A stretch of 64,000 bases of DNA from the NCBI RefSeq assembly GCF_003633755.1, contig NZ_RBIL01000001.1:124001-188000 (forward strand), given 5' to 3'. The DNA comes from Solirubrobacter pauli (GTDB lineage: Bacteria > Actinomycetota > Thermoleophilia > Solirubrobacterales > Solirubrobacteraceae). Of this stretch, positions 9,731 through 18,260 are shown one piece after another. Both the position numbers and the translations under genes were made by a program. The notes below the pieces were generated by a model that worked only from the letters and a program-made list of their open reading frames with translations, was not told the DNA's origin and searched no databases. The number at the start of each line of letters is the position of its first letter. Position 1 is the stretch's first letter.

Positions 9731-12700
9731 CTACCGATACTTCTTCGCGGCTGCCTGCACCTTCTTCACGTACCAGTCAGCGTGGTTGTACGCGAACAGG
9801 GCCTTGTAGTACGACTTCGGCGCGCCGGAGGCCCGCAGGTAGCGGGCGCTGGAGTAGATCGCGTCGACCGCGTTGTAGGGGTCGGCCTTCCCGTCGCCGC
9901 TCGCGTCCATCCCCCACTGCTTCCAGGTGGCGGGCATGAACTGGGTCCAGCCGATCGCGCCCGCGGAGGACGGACCCATGTTGCACCCGTGCGCCGACTC
10001 GACCTCGGTGATGCCCGCGAGGATCTGCCACTTGATGCCGAACGCTCGGCCCGCGCGCTGCCAGATCGGCTTGAGGATCTGCGCGCCGCTGCACGGCGTG
10101 GGCGACCGGAGGCCGGAGCGGTGCGTCGGCTTGCGGCCCAACCGGGCGTTGCTGCGGCTCGCGAGCGACGCCAGCGAGGCCACGCGGCCGAGCTTCGGCG
10201 TGCTCAGGTTCAGCCGCCAGACGGCGGCCGCGGGCTGCCCGCGCTTGGACGGCGTGTGCCGCCAGCTCAGGTGCAGGTGGTTGCCGCGCCCGTGGTTGGC
10301 GTCGCCGTTGTAGCCGACCCAGCGGAAGGGCGCGCGCGGACGGTTCTGCCGGGGCTCGGCCCACTTGGCGAGACGGTCGATGTCGTTCCAGGAGCCGCCC
10401 GGGCCGGGGACGATGTCGACCGCGAGGCCGATCGGGTGCTCACCCGCGGCCGCGTGGCCCTCCATCGCGTAGCCGTCGGTGATGCGGACCTTGTACTTGG
10501 CCACGAGGTAGCGGATGTCGGCCAGCAGGCGGCTGTCGATCCGCTCGCCCGGCATGCCGGGGATGCCGACGAAGCGTCCCTTGCTCGTGACCTTCGCGAC
10601 GCCCTTGACGGTCGCCGTGGCCGTGACGGTCTCGACCGCCACCGGCGCCGCTTCGCCCTTGGTCTTGACCTTCGTCGTGTGGGTCTTCTCGCAGCCGGCC
10701 GGCTTGTCGGCCTTGTCGGCGTACGCCTCGTCCTTGCCCGTGCCGCAGCGCAGGATCTCGGCGAGCCCGTCACGCGCGTCGAGGCGGTCGTTGCCGTTGC
10801 CGCCGTCGACGGCGTCGACGCCGTTGTTGCCCCACAGCCGGTCCTTGCCCTCGCCGCCGGAGATCGTGTCGTTGCCGTCCCCGCCGCGGATGGTGTCGTC
10901 GCCGCCTTCCCCGTACAGCTGCTCGGGGGCGTTGCCGCCCGTGAGCTTGTCGTTGCCCGCGCCGCCGATCACGGACTCGGTCAGGACCAGGTCGCCCTCG
11001 CCGAGCTCGCCGTCGTCGGGCACGTCGTCAAGCGTGATCGTCAGCGGGTTCGTCCGCGCGGCGTAGTCCGCGGTGTCGCGGCCGTTGTCGCCCTGCAGCT
11101 TGTCGGCGCCGGCGCCGCCGACCAGCACGTCGTCGTCGTTGCCACCGCTGAGCGTGTCGTTGCCGCCGTCCCCGTTGAGGCGGTCGGGACCGTTGTCGCC
11201 GCGGACGTCGTCGTTGCCCTCGCCGCCGCTGACCTGATCGGCGCCGTCGCCGCCATACGCGCGATCGTCGCCGGCGCCGGCGTCGAGGCGGTCGTCACCC
11301 TGGTCGCCCTGGAGCGTGTCGTTGCCCGCGCCGCCCGTGAGCGTGTCGTTGCCGACGCTGCCCTTGAGCGAGTCGTTGCCCGCGCCCGCGGTGAGCGTGT
11401 CGTCCCCGTTGCCACCGTCGAGCTTGTTCGCGCCGTTGCCGCCGTCCAGGATGTCGTTGCCGTCGTTGCCCGTGAGGCTGTCGTCGCCGTCGCCACCCGT
11501 GAGCGCGTCGTGGCCGTTGCCGCCTTCGAGCTTGTCGTCGCCCGTCGCGCCGTCGAGGGCATCGTTCCCGTCGCCGCCGTACAGGGCGTCGGCTCCGTCC
11601 CCGGCCGCGAGCGTGTCGTCCCCGTCGCCGCCGGTGAGCGTGTCGTTGTCGTTGCCGCCGTCGAGGGCGTCGTTGCCCGTGCCGCCGTCGAGCTCGTCGC
11701 GGCCGGCGCCCGTCTCGACGCGGTCGTTGCCGTCCTCGCCGCGGCCCTTGTCGTTGCCGTCGTCGAGCGTGAGCGTGTCGTCGCCGGAGCCGCCCCACGC
11801 CTGGTCGTCGCCCGCGCCGCCGCGCAGCGCGTCCTGGCCGTCGCCGCCCTTGAGCGTGTCGTTGGCCGCGCCGCCGTCGAGCGTGTCGTCGCCGGTGCCG
11901 CCCTCGAGCGTGTCGGCGCCGTCGCCGCCCGCGAGCTGGTCGTCGCCCGCGTCGCCGTAGGCCTTGTCGGTGCCGGACCCCGCGGTGAGGAGGTCGTGGC
12001 CGTCGCCGCCGGTCAGGGTGTCGTTGCCGTCGCCGGCGTCGAGCGTGTCGTCGCCGGCCGCGCCGGTCAGCGTGTCGTCGCCGGTTCCGCCGGTGAGCGC
12101 GTCGTCGCCGATGGTGCCCGTCAGGCGGTCGTTGCCGCCGTTGCCGGCGAGGCTCGTGCCGGTCAGCGTGTCGCCCGCGCTGCCGCCGAGGATGCGCTCG
12201 ACGCTCGGGCGCACGTCGTCGCGCTCGTTGCTCGCGCCGTCGTCATTGACGCCGTCGGCGTCCGCGGTGATCGCGACCGTGCGGGACGCGTAGTCGGCCG
12301 TGTCGAAGCCCGCGCCGCCCTCGAGGACGTCCGCGCCGCCCGCGCCGTCGAGCACGTCGTCGCCGGGACCGCCGTCGAGCGTGTTCGCACCGCTGTTGCC
12401 GGTGAGGTCGTCGTCGTCCGAGCCGCCGATCAGCGCCTCGACCGTGGTGAACGTGTCGCCTTCCACGCTGCCGGCGGCGAGGTCGGCGACGACCGGCGCG
12501 GTGCGTGCGGAGAAGTCGACGCGGTCGCTGCCGTTGCCGCCCGTGTAGGCGTCGTTGCCCGCCCCCGCGAGGAACACGTCGTCCCCGCTGCCGCCGCTGA
12601 CCGTGTCGCGGCCCGGCCCGTCGCTGACCGTGGCGGGCGTGGTGCCGGCGAGCGTGAAGGTGTCGTCGCCGTCGCCGAGGTCGACCTCGGCGCGCGTGAT

Positions 12701-12949
12701 CGTGGCCGCGCACGTGACGCGGCCGGCCTGCGGCAGCGTGCAGCCGCTGCCCGCGGTCATCGCCGCGCTCGTGTCGCGCACCTCGACGGTGCCCGAGCCG
12801 GGCGTGACCGTGATCCGGTTCACCTCACCCGGGGCGGCGGTGACGATCACGACGCCGCCGGAGAGGGTCACGGTGGCGGCGTGGGCGCTCGCGGGAGCGA
12901 GCAGCCCGAGGACGAGCGCAGGCAGGAGGGCACGGCGGAGGAACGGCAC
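9731..12949 (-). CDS. Secreted RTX-repeat protein fused to LAS-type peptidase and lytic transglycosylase domains
   Basis: 1072 aa from a GTG, with a signal peptide (LLPALVLGLLAPASAHA). Residues about 91-735 are tandem nonapeptides of the GGxGxDxLxG type, which bind calcium in a parallel beta-roll and usually fold outside the cell. A Thr/Lys-rich linker follows. At about 790-895 there is a module with HPIGLAVD (H-x6-D) and HLH, the zinc-ligand pattern of LAS/M15 wall peptidases. The last ~120 residues are an SLT/MltB-like transglycosylase with a glutamate in GITEVESAHG (about E981) and GAIGWTQFMPATW. If both active sites work, one chain could cut the peptide stem and the glycan strand of peptidoglycan. 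The peptidase assignment rests on motifs only. Confidence 0.85.
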   Translation of the reverse strand: MPFLRRALLPALVLGLLAPASAHAATVTLSGGVVIVTAAPGEVNRITVTPGSGTVEVRDTSAAMTAGSGCTLPQAGRVTCAATITRAEVDLGDGDDTFTLAGTTPATVSDGPGRDTVSGGSGDDVFLAGAGNDAYTGGNGSDRVDFSARTAPVVADLAAGSVEGDTFTTVEALIGGSDDDDLTGNSGANTLDGGPGDDVLDGAGGADVLEGGAGFDTADYASRTVAITADADGVNDDGASNERDDVRPSVERILGGSAGDTLTGTSLAGNGGNDRLTGTIGDDALTGGTGDDTLTGAAGDDTLDAGDGNDTLTGGDGHDLLTAGSGTDKAYGDAGDDQLAGGDGADTLEGGTGDDTLDGGAANDTLKGGDGQDALRGGAGDDQAWGGSGDDTLTLDDGNDKGRGEDGNDRVETGAGRDELDGGTGNDALDGGNDNDTLTGGDGDDTLAAGDGADALYGGDGNDALDGATGDDKLEGGNGHDALTGGDGDDSLTGNDGNDILDGGNGANKLDGGNGDDTLTAGAGNDSLKGSVGNDTLTGGAGNDTLQGDQGDDRLDAGAGDDRAYGGDGADQVSGGEGNDDVRGDNGPDRLNGDGGNDTLSGGNDDDVLVGGAGADKLQGDNGRDTADYAARTNPLTITLDDVPDDGELGEGDLVLTESVIGGAGNDKLTGGNAPEQLYGEGGDDTIRGGDGNDTISGGEGKDRLWGNNGVDAVDGGNGNDRLDARDGLAEILRCGTGKDEAYADKADKPAGCEKTHTTKVKTKGEAAPVAVETVTATATVKGVAKVTSKGRFVGIPGMPGERIDSRLLADIRYLVAKYKVRITDGYAMEGHAAAGEHPIGLAVDIVPGPGGSWNDIDRLAKWAEPRQNRPRAPFRWVGYNGDANHGRGNHLHLSWRHTPSKRGQPAAAVWRLNLSTPKLGRVASLASLASRSNARLGRKPTHRSGLRSPTPCSGAQILKPIWQRAGRAFGIKWQILAGITEVESAHGCNMGPSSAGAIGWTQFMPATWKQWGMDASGDGKADPYNAVDAIYSSARYLRASGAPKSYYKALFAYNHADWYVKKVQAAAKKYR
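10745..12677 (-). repeat. RTX calcium-binding nonapeptide coding repeats
   Basis: About 640 residues of near-continuous GGxGxDxLx units such as GGDGDDTLAAGDGADALYG. The DNA shows the matching 27-bp periodicity (gtcgccgccggtgagcgtgtcgt-like units on the plus strand). Breaks with ASRTVAITADADG and ARTNPLTITLDDV insert short beta segments, as seen in other RTX proteins. Confidence 0.9.
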
Positions 12950-13002
12950 AACCCATGTGGTCGGCCGCCCGATGCACGCCTTGACGGAGTGTCAGCGATG
13001 TG

Positions 13003-14229
13003 TCAGCGCGTCAGGCGCACGCGACGGACGCTCGTCACGCGCTGGTCGCCGCTGGTCGCCACCACGGTGAGCGTGGCCGTGACGCCGCGCGCCTTGCGGC
13101 TCACGCGGAACTTCAGCGTGCCCGCCTTGTGTGCCGTCGTCCTGGCCAGCGTGCGCGGGAGCTTGTGCCGCCGCGCGGTCTTGGCCGTGAGCGTCAGCCG
13201 CGCCGTGAGCGCGCACGCCGACGAGCACCGGGCGCGGACCGACGGGCCGCGGCGCACGCTTCCGCGCCAGCCGGACAGGTCGACGCGCAGTGTGGCGGGT
13301 GCGGTCTGCACCGGGCCGGACGGCTCCGTCGGCGGCACCGGAGCGGCTGCCGGTCCCCAGTCGGGGTCCGTCGCGCCGGGGAGGACGAGCGGGCGGGCGG
13401 CGCTCGCGCAGGCGCTGATGTCGCCGAGCTGGGCGACGTGGATCCCGTCCGCCTCCTCCCACGCGAGCGCGCTGCCGTCGGGGGCCCACGTGGGGTCGTT
13501 GACGTTCCCGTTGAAGCCGGTCAGCACGCAACGGAGCTGGGCGCCGGCGTCGTAGAACCGCAGGTCGTTCTGGTCGCCGACCGCGACGAGCTTGTCACCG
13601 GCGCGCGTGAGCTCGCCATCCGTGAGCAGCGTCGTGACGGCGGGATCGCCGAACCAGTCCTGGTAGCCGGCGCCGACGGTGTCGATGCCGACGTGCGAGG
13701 TGCGCTGCGCGCCGTAGAAGACGAGCACGCGACCGTCCGCCGTCCACGACGGGGTCAGGTAACCGCCGAGCGCGTCGGCGAAGACGCCGGGCTCGCTGCC
13801 TTGCTCGACGCTCGTGTAGGCGACGGTGGTCCGCTCACGGTCGCTCAGGACACCGGTGTTGAAGAAGTGGTAGGCGATCTTCGTTCCGTCGGGCGACACC
13901 TGCGGCTGCAGCGGGCCGACGAAGTTGCGGTTGTCGACCTTGACCGTCTCCAGCGGCGCGCCGATCCGCGTGCCGTCACGGTGGAAGCGGTGCAGGCGAC
14001 GCGGCGTGCGGCCGTTCTCGGCGGTCTGGCGGACGGCGACGAGCGTGCCGTCGTCGGCCTGGCTCGGCCAGGCGTAGCCGCCGTCGGTGGTGATCCGGGT
14101 GGCGTGGCCGCCGTCGGGCGCGGAGACGTGGACGTCGCCGTCCTTGACGTAGGCCAGAGAGCCGGTCGCGGCGTGCGCGCTGCCCGGCAGGGCCGCGAGG
14201 AGCAGGGCGGGGAGGATCAGTCGCTTCAT
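13003..14229 (-). CDS. Secreted TolB/WD40-like beta-propeller protein with basic tail
   Basis: 408 aa. The ATG at 14229 overlaps the stop of the upstream gene as ATGA and is followed by a signal peptide (LILPALLLAALPGSAHA). The body is a TolB/PD40-type propeller with repeated blades such as QPQVSPDGTKIAYHFF, TPSWTADGRVLVFYG and DPTWAPDGSALAWEE. After a Pro-rich linker the last ~100 residues are Arg/Lys-rich beta strands with a CSSAC pair, a tail also seen in its neighbour. Such propellers are usually protein- or glycan-binding scaffolds outside the membrane; no enzyme motif is present. Translation is probably coupled to the preceding gene. Confidence 0.75.
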   Translation of the reverse strand: MKRLILPALLLAALPGSAHAATGSLAYVKDGDVHVSAPDGGHATRITTDGGYAWPSQADDGTLVAVRQTAENGRTPRRLHRFHRDGTRIGAPLETVKVDNRNFVGPLQPQVSPDGTKIAYHFFNTGVLSDRERTTVAYTSVEQGSEPGVFADALGGYLTPSWTADGRVLVFYGAQRTSHVGIDTVGAGYQDWFGDPAVTTLLTDGELTRAGDKLVAVGDQNDLRFYDAGAQLRCVLTGFNGNVNDPTWAPDGSALAWEEADGIHVAQLGDISACASAARPLVLPGATDPDWGPAAAPVPPTEPSGPVQTAPATLRVDLSGWRGSVRRGPSVRARCSSACALTARLTLTAKTARRHKLPRTLARTTAHKAGTLKFRVSRKARGVTATLTVVATSGDQRVTSVRRVRLTR

Positions 14230-15170
14230 CGGTTCACCTGTCGCAGCGTGCGCACCGAGCGGTTCACCGTGAACGTGCGGCGCGTCGCGCCGACCGTCAC
14301 GGTCACGCGCCGCGCGCTCGCGCGCAGCGTCAGCCGCCGCTTGGCGCCGGGAGCGATCGTGAACCGCTTCGTCTGCGCCCCCGCCTTGACCACCGGCGCG
14401 CACGCCGTCGCGCAGCGCACGTCCACGATCACGTCGCGGCCGCGCACGCGGGGCATCCCGATCTCCGGCGTCAGCCGCTCCAGCGTGACCGTGCCCTTCC
14501 AGTCGAACGGGCACGCGATCGTGTGCCCGGGGTCCTCGCGCGGGCAGCGCTCGAAGGCGCGCTGGGTGGCGGACGCGGCCACCGGGACGGTCACCCGCCA
14601 GTGGCCGAAGCGCCGCGCGGGGAGCGTGAAGGCGGCGTCGATCGGAGCGCTGCCCAGCGCCGGCACGTCGTTGATCGCGGCCACGCGCAGCAGGTCGACG
14701 GCCATGCTCCAGCGCGCGAACGGCTGCGCGCATTCGATGTTGAGCACGGCGTCGCTGGAGGCGCGGAAGACGAGGCGGTCGCCGACCGAGGCGATCGTGC
14801 CGCCTCCGCTCGCGTCCGCTGACTGCGGGAAGCACGTTCCGGCCGTGCCGTAGAAGTCGACCGTGCTGCTCGCGGTCTGTTGGGTGAGCGTCGTCTGCGC
14901 GACGTCGTGGTGCGGCTTGGGCACGCGACCGTCGCGCAGCGCCACGCCGGGCATCACCGCCGTCAGCGCGAACTGCGTCGTCGTGTCGCGCTGGGCGACG
15001 TCCTCGGTGCCGTCGTGGTCGACGTCGTCCGGATCGAGGTCCGCGCGGACCGTCTCGCTCCAGGTGCCGGCCATGTCCAGACCGATCCGGTAGTCGATCG
15101 TCTCCGCGTGCGCGGGCGCAGCGGACAGCGCGGCAGCGGCCAGCGCCACCGTCAGGGTGCGTTGCAGCAT
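14226..15170 (-). CDS. Secreted protein with basic tail, unknown function
   Basis: 314 aa, ATG preceded by GGAAGG, with a signal peptide (LTVALAAAALSAAPAHA). The mature region contains an acidic Asp-rich stretch (DLDPDDVDHDGTEDV) that could bind calcium, four or more cysteines, and a C-terminal Arg-rich beta domain beginning VRCATACAP. The tail matches the style of the tail on the next gene, with which it overlaps by four bases. It follows the sigma/ABC operon after 24 bp and may belong to the same transcript. No enzyme motif was recognised. Confidence 0.7.
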   Translation of the reverse strand: MLQRTLTVALAAAALSAAPAHAETIDYRIGLDMAGTWSETVRADLDPDDVDHDGTEDVAQRDTTTQFALTAVMPGVALRDGRVPKPHHDVAQTTLTQQTASSTVDFYGTAGTCFPQSADASGGGTIASVGDRLVFRASSDAVLNIECAQPFARWSMAVDLLRVAAINDVPALGSAPIDAAFTLPARRFGHWRVTVPVAASATQRAFERCPREDPGHTIACPFDWKGTVTLERLTPEIGMPRVRGRDVIVDVRCATACAPVVKAGAQTKRFTIAPGAKRRLTLRASARRVTVTVGATRRTFTVNRSVRTLRQVNR

Positions 15171-15194
15171 GGTTTCCTTCCGTGGGTTGAGTGA

Positions 15195-15791
15195 CTAGTC
15201 GCGGCTGCGTGCCGCGAGTGCGAGCAGGCCGCCGCACGCGGCCGCGGTCCACCAGGCGTCCGCGAGCTCGGGCGCGCCGACGCGCGCGGCGCAGAACGCC
15301 AGCGCGACGGGTACGACGGACTCCGCGCCCAGCGCGAGCGCGAGCACCGCCGCGAAGTGCAGCGAGAGCCGCGCCCCGTCCTCGCCGGGCACCAGCGCGA
15401 GCAGCCCGAGCCACGCCGCGCCGAGCGCGGGTAGCCCGGCCGCGAGCAGCCGGACCCGCCGCTGCGCCTTGCCGACCGGCACCCCCGGCAACGGCGGCTC
15501 GTCGAGCAGAGCGACCGCGGCCGCGGCGAGCGCGATCGTGGACGCCTGCAGCGCCATCCTCGCCGCCTGCTCGTCGACCTGCGTCAGCGCGACCACGGCG
15601 GCGGCCGCACCGCCGACCGGCGCGAGCACGGCAGCACGTGGCGCGGCCCGCAGCAGCGCGACCGTGACCGTCCCGGGCGTGCGCCCGGCGCGAACCACGC
15701 CGCCCCGCGCGTCGCCGCCGGGTGGCTCCTGGCCGCCGTGCCACGCGCCGTCGCCGCCCGCGGCGACGCGCGTCCCGGCCGGGCGGGTCAC
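15195..15791 (-). CDS. Small multi-pass membrane protein of the ECF-ABC operon
   Basis: 198 aa. The GTG at 15791 overlaps the stop of the permease gene as GTGA, which favours this start. About 50 hydrophilic residues precede four or five hydrophobic segments (APVGGAAAAVVALTQV, RMALQASTIALAAAAVALL, LPALGAAWLGLLALVPG, LHFAAVLALALGAESVVPVAL). No family was recognised. Position as the last overlapping gene after an ATPase and a permease suggests an extra membrane subunit of the transporter. It could equally be an independent membrane protein. Confidence 0.65.
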   Translation of the reverse strand: MTRPAGTRVAAGGDGAWHGGQEPPGGDARGGVVRAGRTPGTVTVALLRAAPRAAVLAPVGGAAAAVVALTQVDEQAARMALQASTIALAAAAVALLDEPPLPGVPVGKAQRRVRLLAAGLPALGAAWLGLLALVPGEDGARLSLHFAAVLALALGAESVVPVALAFCAARVGAPELADAWWTAAACGGLLALAARSRD

Positions 15792-16606
15792 ACCGCCGCC
15801 CACGTGGTCAGGACGACCACCGCGAGCGCGCCGACGGCGTAGCCCGCGCGCACCGTCCAGCGCGTCGCCAGCGCCGCGGCCGCGAAGGCCGCCGCCGTGC
15901 CGGCCAGCGCGAGCAGGTGCCAGGCGAGCGCCGTGGTGTCGAAGTGGTCGACGATGCCGCAGTTCTGCGGGCTCAGCGGCTCGCACGCGACCCAGCTGTC
16001 CGGCACGGCGACGATGTCGTTGGCGAGCGGCACCGCCCAGCGCAGCACGCTGTCGGGCGTCCAGGCGGCAAGCGGCACCTCGGCGACCACGATCACCACG
16101 GGCAGCACGAGCGCGATCGGCGCGATCGGGCCGACCCGGCCAAGGAAGACGCCCAGCGCGCCCAACGCGAGCACGAGCAGCGGACCCTGCGCGAGCTCGA
16201 CGAAGGCCGGGACGCGACGCGTGCCGTCCCAGGCGATGATCAACCCGTCGCCGGCGCCGAACAGCAGGTAGCAGCCGGCCAGCACCGCGACGGCCGGCGG
16301 CAGCGCCGCGAGCACCGCGAGCAGCTGCGCGCCGGTGCGCACGCGCGCGTCCTGCGGGAGCGTGTCCAACAGCTCCTCGGACCCCGCGCGGCGACTGCGC
16401 AGCGCGGCGAGGTGCGACGCCGCGAACGTGCCGAGCGCGAGCGGCAGCACCGCCATGCCCATCAGCAGCATGGTCTTGAGCTGCCCGTGGCTGTCGAGGG
16501 TGGCGACGGCCATCCACACGCTGAGCGCGAGCCCGGCGAGCACGAACGGATGCAGGAGCAGGCGGCGCGCCTCGAGGGCCGCGAGCGCGCTCAGGCTGCT
16601 GCGCAC
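15788..16606 (-). CDS. ABC transporter permease (ABC-2-like)
   Basis: 272 aa starting at GTG 16606, which overlaps the ATPase gene by 16 bases. Six or so membrane segments are visible, including FVLAGLALSVWMAVATL, LLLMGMAVLPLALGTFAASHLAAL, LLAVLAALPPAVAVLAGCYLLFG and APIALVLPVVIVVAEVPLAAW. A cytoplasmic loop (RSRRAGSEELLDTLPQDARV) follows the pattern of ABC-2-type export permeases. The partner ATPase is encoded directly upstream. The exported substrate is unknown. Confidence 0.75.
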   Translation of the reverse strand: MRSSLSALAALEARRLLLHPFVLAGLALSVWMAVATLDSHGQLKTMLLMGMAVLPLALGTFAASHLAALRSRRAGSEELLDTLPQDARVRTGAQLLAVLAALPPAVAVLAGCYLLFGAGDGLIIAWDGTRRVPAFVELAQGPLLVLALGALGVFLGRVGPIAPIALVLPVVIVVAEVPLAAWTPDSVLRWAVPLANDIVAVPDSWVACEPLSPQNCGIVDHFDTTALAWHLLALAGTAAAFAAAALATRWTVRAGYAVGALAVVVLTTWAAV

Positions 16607-17439
16607 GCGTGCTCCTCCAACAGCAGCAGGTAGCCGTCCTCGAGCGTCGGCTCGACAAGCTGCGCGTCCGCGGGCGGGGTACCCACCTGGCGCTGGCGGC
16701 CGTCGGCGCCGCGCCACGCGATCACGGCGCCCGGGTCGCGCTCGGCCGCCGCCCACACGCGACCCTGCGCGTGACTGACGAGCGTCTCCGGCGTGCCGCT
16801 CTCCAGCACGCGGCCCTCGGCGAGCACTACTACGCGCGGGCACAGCGCCGCGACGTCCTCGGTCTGGTGCGTGGAGACCAGGATCGCGCGGTCCTCCGCC
16901 AGCTCTGACACGAGCTCGCGGAACCGCAGCCGCTGCTCCGGGTCCAGGCCGGCGGTCGGCTCGTCGAGGATCAGCAACCGCGGATCGCCGAGCAGCGCCT
17001 GCGCCAGCGCGAGCCGCCGCCGCATGCCGCCGGACAGGGCGCGCGTCTTCTTCGCGCCGACCTCCGCCAGCCCGACGCGGGCCAGCACGCGTCGCACTTC
17101 GTCGTGGCGGGCGCGCCGGTCCGTGTGCTCCTTGAGGATCGCGACGTAGTCGAGGAACTCGAACGCCGTGAAGCGCGCGTGGAAGCCGGGCTCCTGCGGC
17201 ATATAGCCGAGCTGCCGGCGGATCTCGGTCCGCTCGCGCGGGTCCCGGGGGTCGCGTCCGAGCAGGTCGACGGTGCCCTCGTCGGCCGCCAGCACGGTCG
17301 CCAGGATCCGCATCAGCGTCGTCTTGCCGGCGCCGTTGGGCCCGAGCAGCCCGGTCACGCCCGGACGCAGCTCCAGGTCCACCCCGCGCAGGGCCTGCGT
17401 GGAGCCCAGCCGCTTCGTCACCCCGCGCACGTACGTCAT
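16591..17439 (-). CDS. ABC transporter ATP-binding protein
   Basis: 282 aa. Walker A GPNGAGKTTLM, Q-loop GYMPQEPG, signature LSGGMRRRLALAQALLG, Walker B LLILDEP and the H-loop STHQTED are all intact. The order and the C-terminal extension (about residues 215-282) match drug- or lipid-export ATPases of the CcmA/DrrA type. The ATG at 17439 overlaps the anti-sigma stop as ATGA. It energises the permease encoded next. Being translated with a sigma/anti-sigma pair suggests the transporter is made in response to the signal sensed by that pair. Confidence 0.93.
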   Translation of the reverse strand: MTYVRGVTKRLGSTQALRGVDLELRPGVTGLLGPNGAGKTTLMRILATVLAADEGTVDLLGRDPRDPRERTEIRRQLGYMPQEPGFHARFTAFEFLDYVAILKEHTDRRARHDEVRRVLARVGLAEVGAKKTRALSGGMRRRLALAQALLGDPRLLILDEPTAGLDPEQRLRFRELVSELAEDRAILVSTHQTEDVAALCPRVVVLAEGRVLESGTPETLVSHAQGRVWAAAERDPGAVIAWRGADGRQRQVGTPPADAQLVEPTLEDGYLLLLEEHACAAA

Positions 17440-18260
17440 CGTGCGCTCCAGCCGTCGAGCGCCTCGCGGCGGCGGACGAGCACCGCACCGCCGACCGCGA
17501 TCAGCGCGCCGAACACGAGCTGGGCGCCGCCGTCGAACGCGGCCAGCGCGTCACCGGGCCGGACCGCGCTCGCGATCGTCGCCGCCAGCCAGACGCCGGC
17601 CACGACCGCGAACGCCGTCGTGTGCGGCAGGTAGGTGGCGAGTGCCAGGCTCGTCAACGTGAGCCCGAGCGCCGGCAGCAGCCACGCGGCCGCGGTCCAG
17701 CTCAACTCGGGCAGGGCCAGGGCACCCGCGACGGTCAACACCAGCGTCGCTCCCACCACCGCGACCGTCCGCAGCAGCAGGAGGCGCATGCCGGACATCG
17801 GCGCCGCCACCCCCAGCTCGTGCGTGGGGTCGATCCCACGTGTGAACGTCGCCGCGACGCCCGCCACGGGTGCGAGCGCGGCCACGCACAGGAACAGCGC
17901 CAGCCCGCGCTCGCCCTGGTAGGCGCCGAGCACCGCGACCGCCAGAGCGACGGTGATCGCACCGAGCCAGGACGCGGTCAGCGACGTCGTGGCCGCGAGC
18001 AGGCGCGCCACGTGCGGCGCGACGCCGAGCGTGCTCAGCACGCGCTCCACCAGGCCCGGCGTGGGGGCGTCGAGCGTGTCGACGACGTCGAGCCAGGTGG
18101 CCTGCAGGCGATCGGCCGAGAGCACGGTGCCCGCCAACGTCTGGCACGACGCGCAGGCGACCACGTGCGCCTCGACCGAGAAGGCGTCGGCGTCGTCGAC
18201 GGCGCCGCGCGCGTACGCCGCGAGCAGCCCCGGGTCGACATGCCACTCCGAGGTGCTCAT
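17436..18260 (-). CDS. Membrane anti-sigma factor with zinc-finger-like N-terminus
   Basis: 274 aa. The N-terminus carries an HVVACASCQ motif (H-x3-C-x2-C), the zf-HC2/ZAS pattern of anti-sigma factors that hold an ECF sigma. About residues 95-265 contain six hydrophobic segments (for example LGAITVALAVAVLGAY and ALFLCVAALAPVAGVAATF). Polytopic anchoring is larger than the usual single-span anti-sigma factor. The gene overlaps the sigma gene by four bases on one side and the ATPase gene by four on the other. Likely role: sequesters the 18257-18787 sigma at the membrane. Confidence 0.82.
   Translation of the reverse strand: MSTSEWHVDPGLLAAYARGAVDDADAFSVEAHVVACASCQTLAGTVLSADRLQATWLDVVDTLDAPTPGLVERVLSTLGVAPHVARLLAATTSLTASWLGAITVALAVAVLGAYQGERGLALFLCVAALAPVAGVAATFTRGIDPTHELGVAAPMSGMRLLLLRTVAVVGATLVLTVAGALALPELSWTAAAWLLPALGLTLTSLALATYLPHTTAFAVVAGVWLAATIASAVRPGDALAAFDGGAQLVFGALIAVGGAVLVRRREALDGWSAR

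Noticed and set aside
10745-12677. CRISPR-like regular repeats
   Set aside because: The 27-bp periodicity is coding for RTX nonapeptides, in frame and without unique spacers.
9674-13555. A 1293-codon open frame on the plus strand
   Set aside because: It is antisense to the RTX protein gene. The repeats and very high GC keep the opposite strand free of stops; its translation is Val/Ala/Arg-rich with no recognisable domain.
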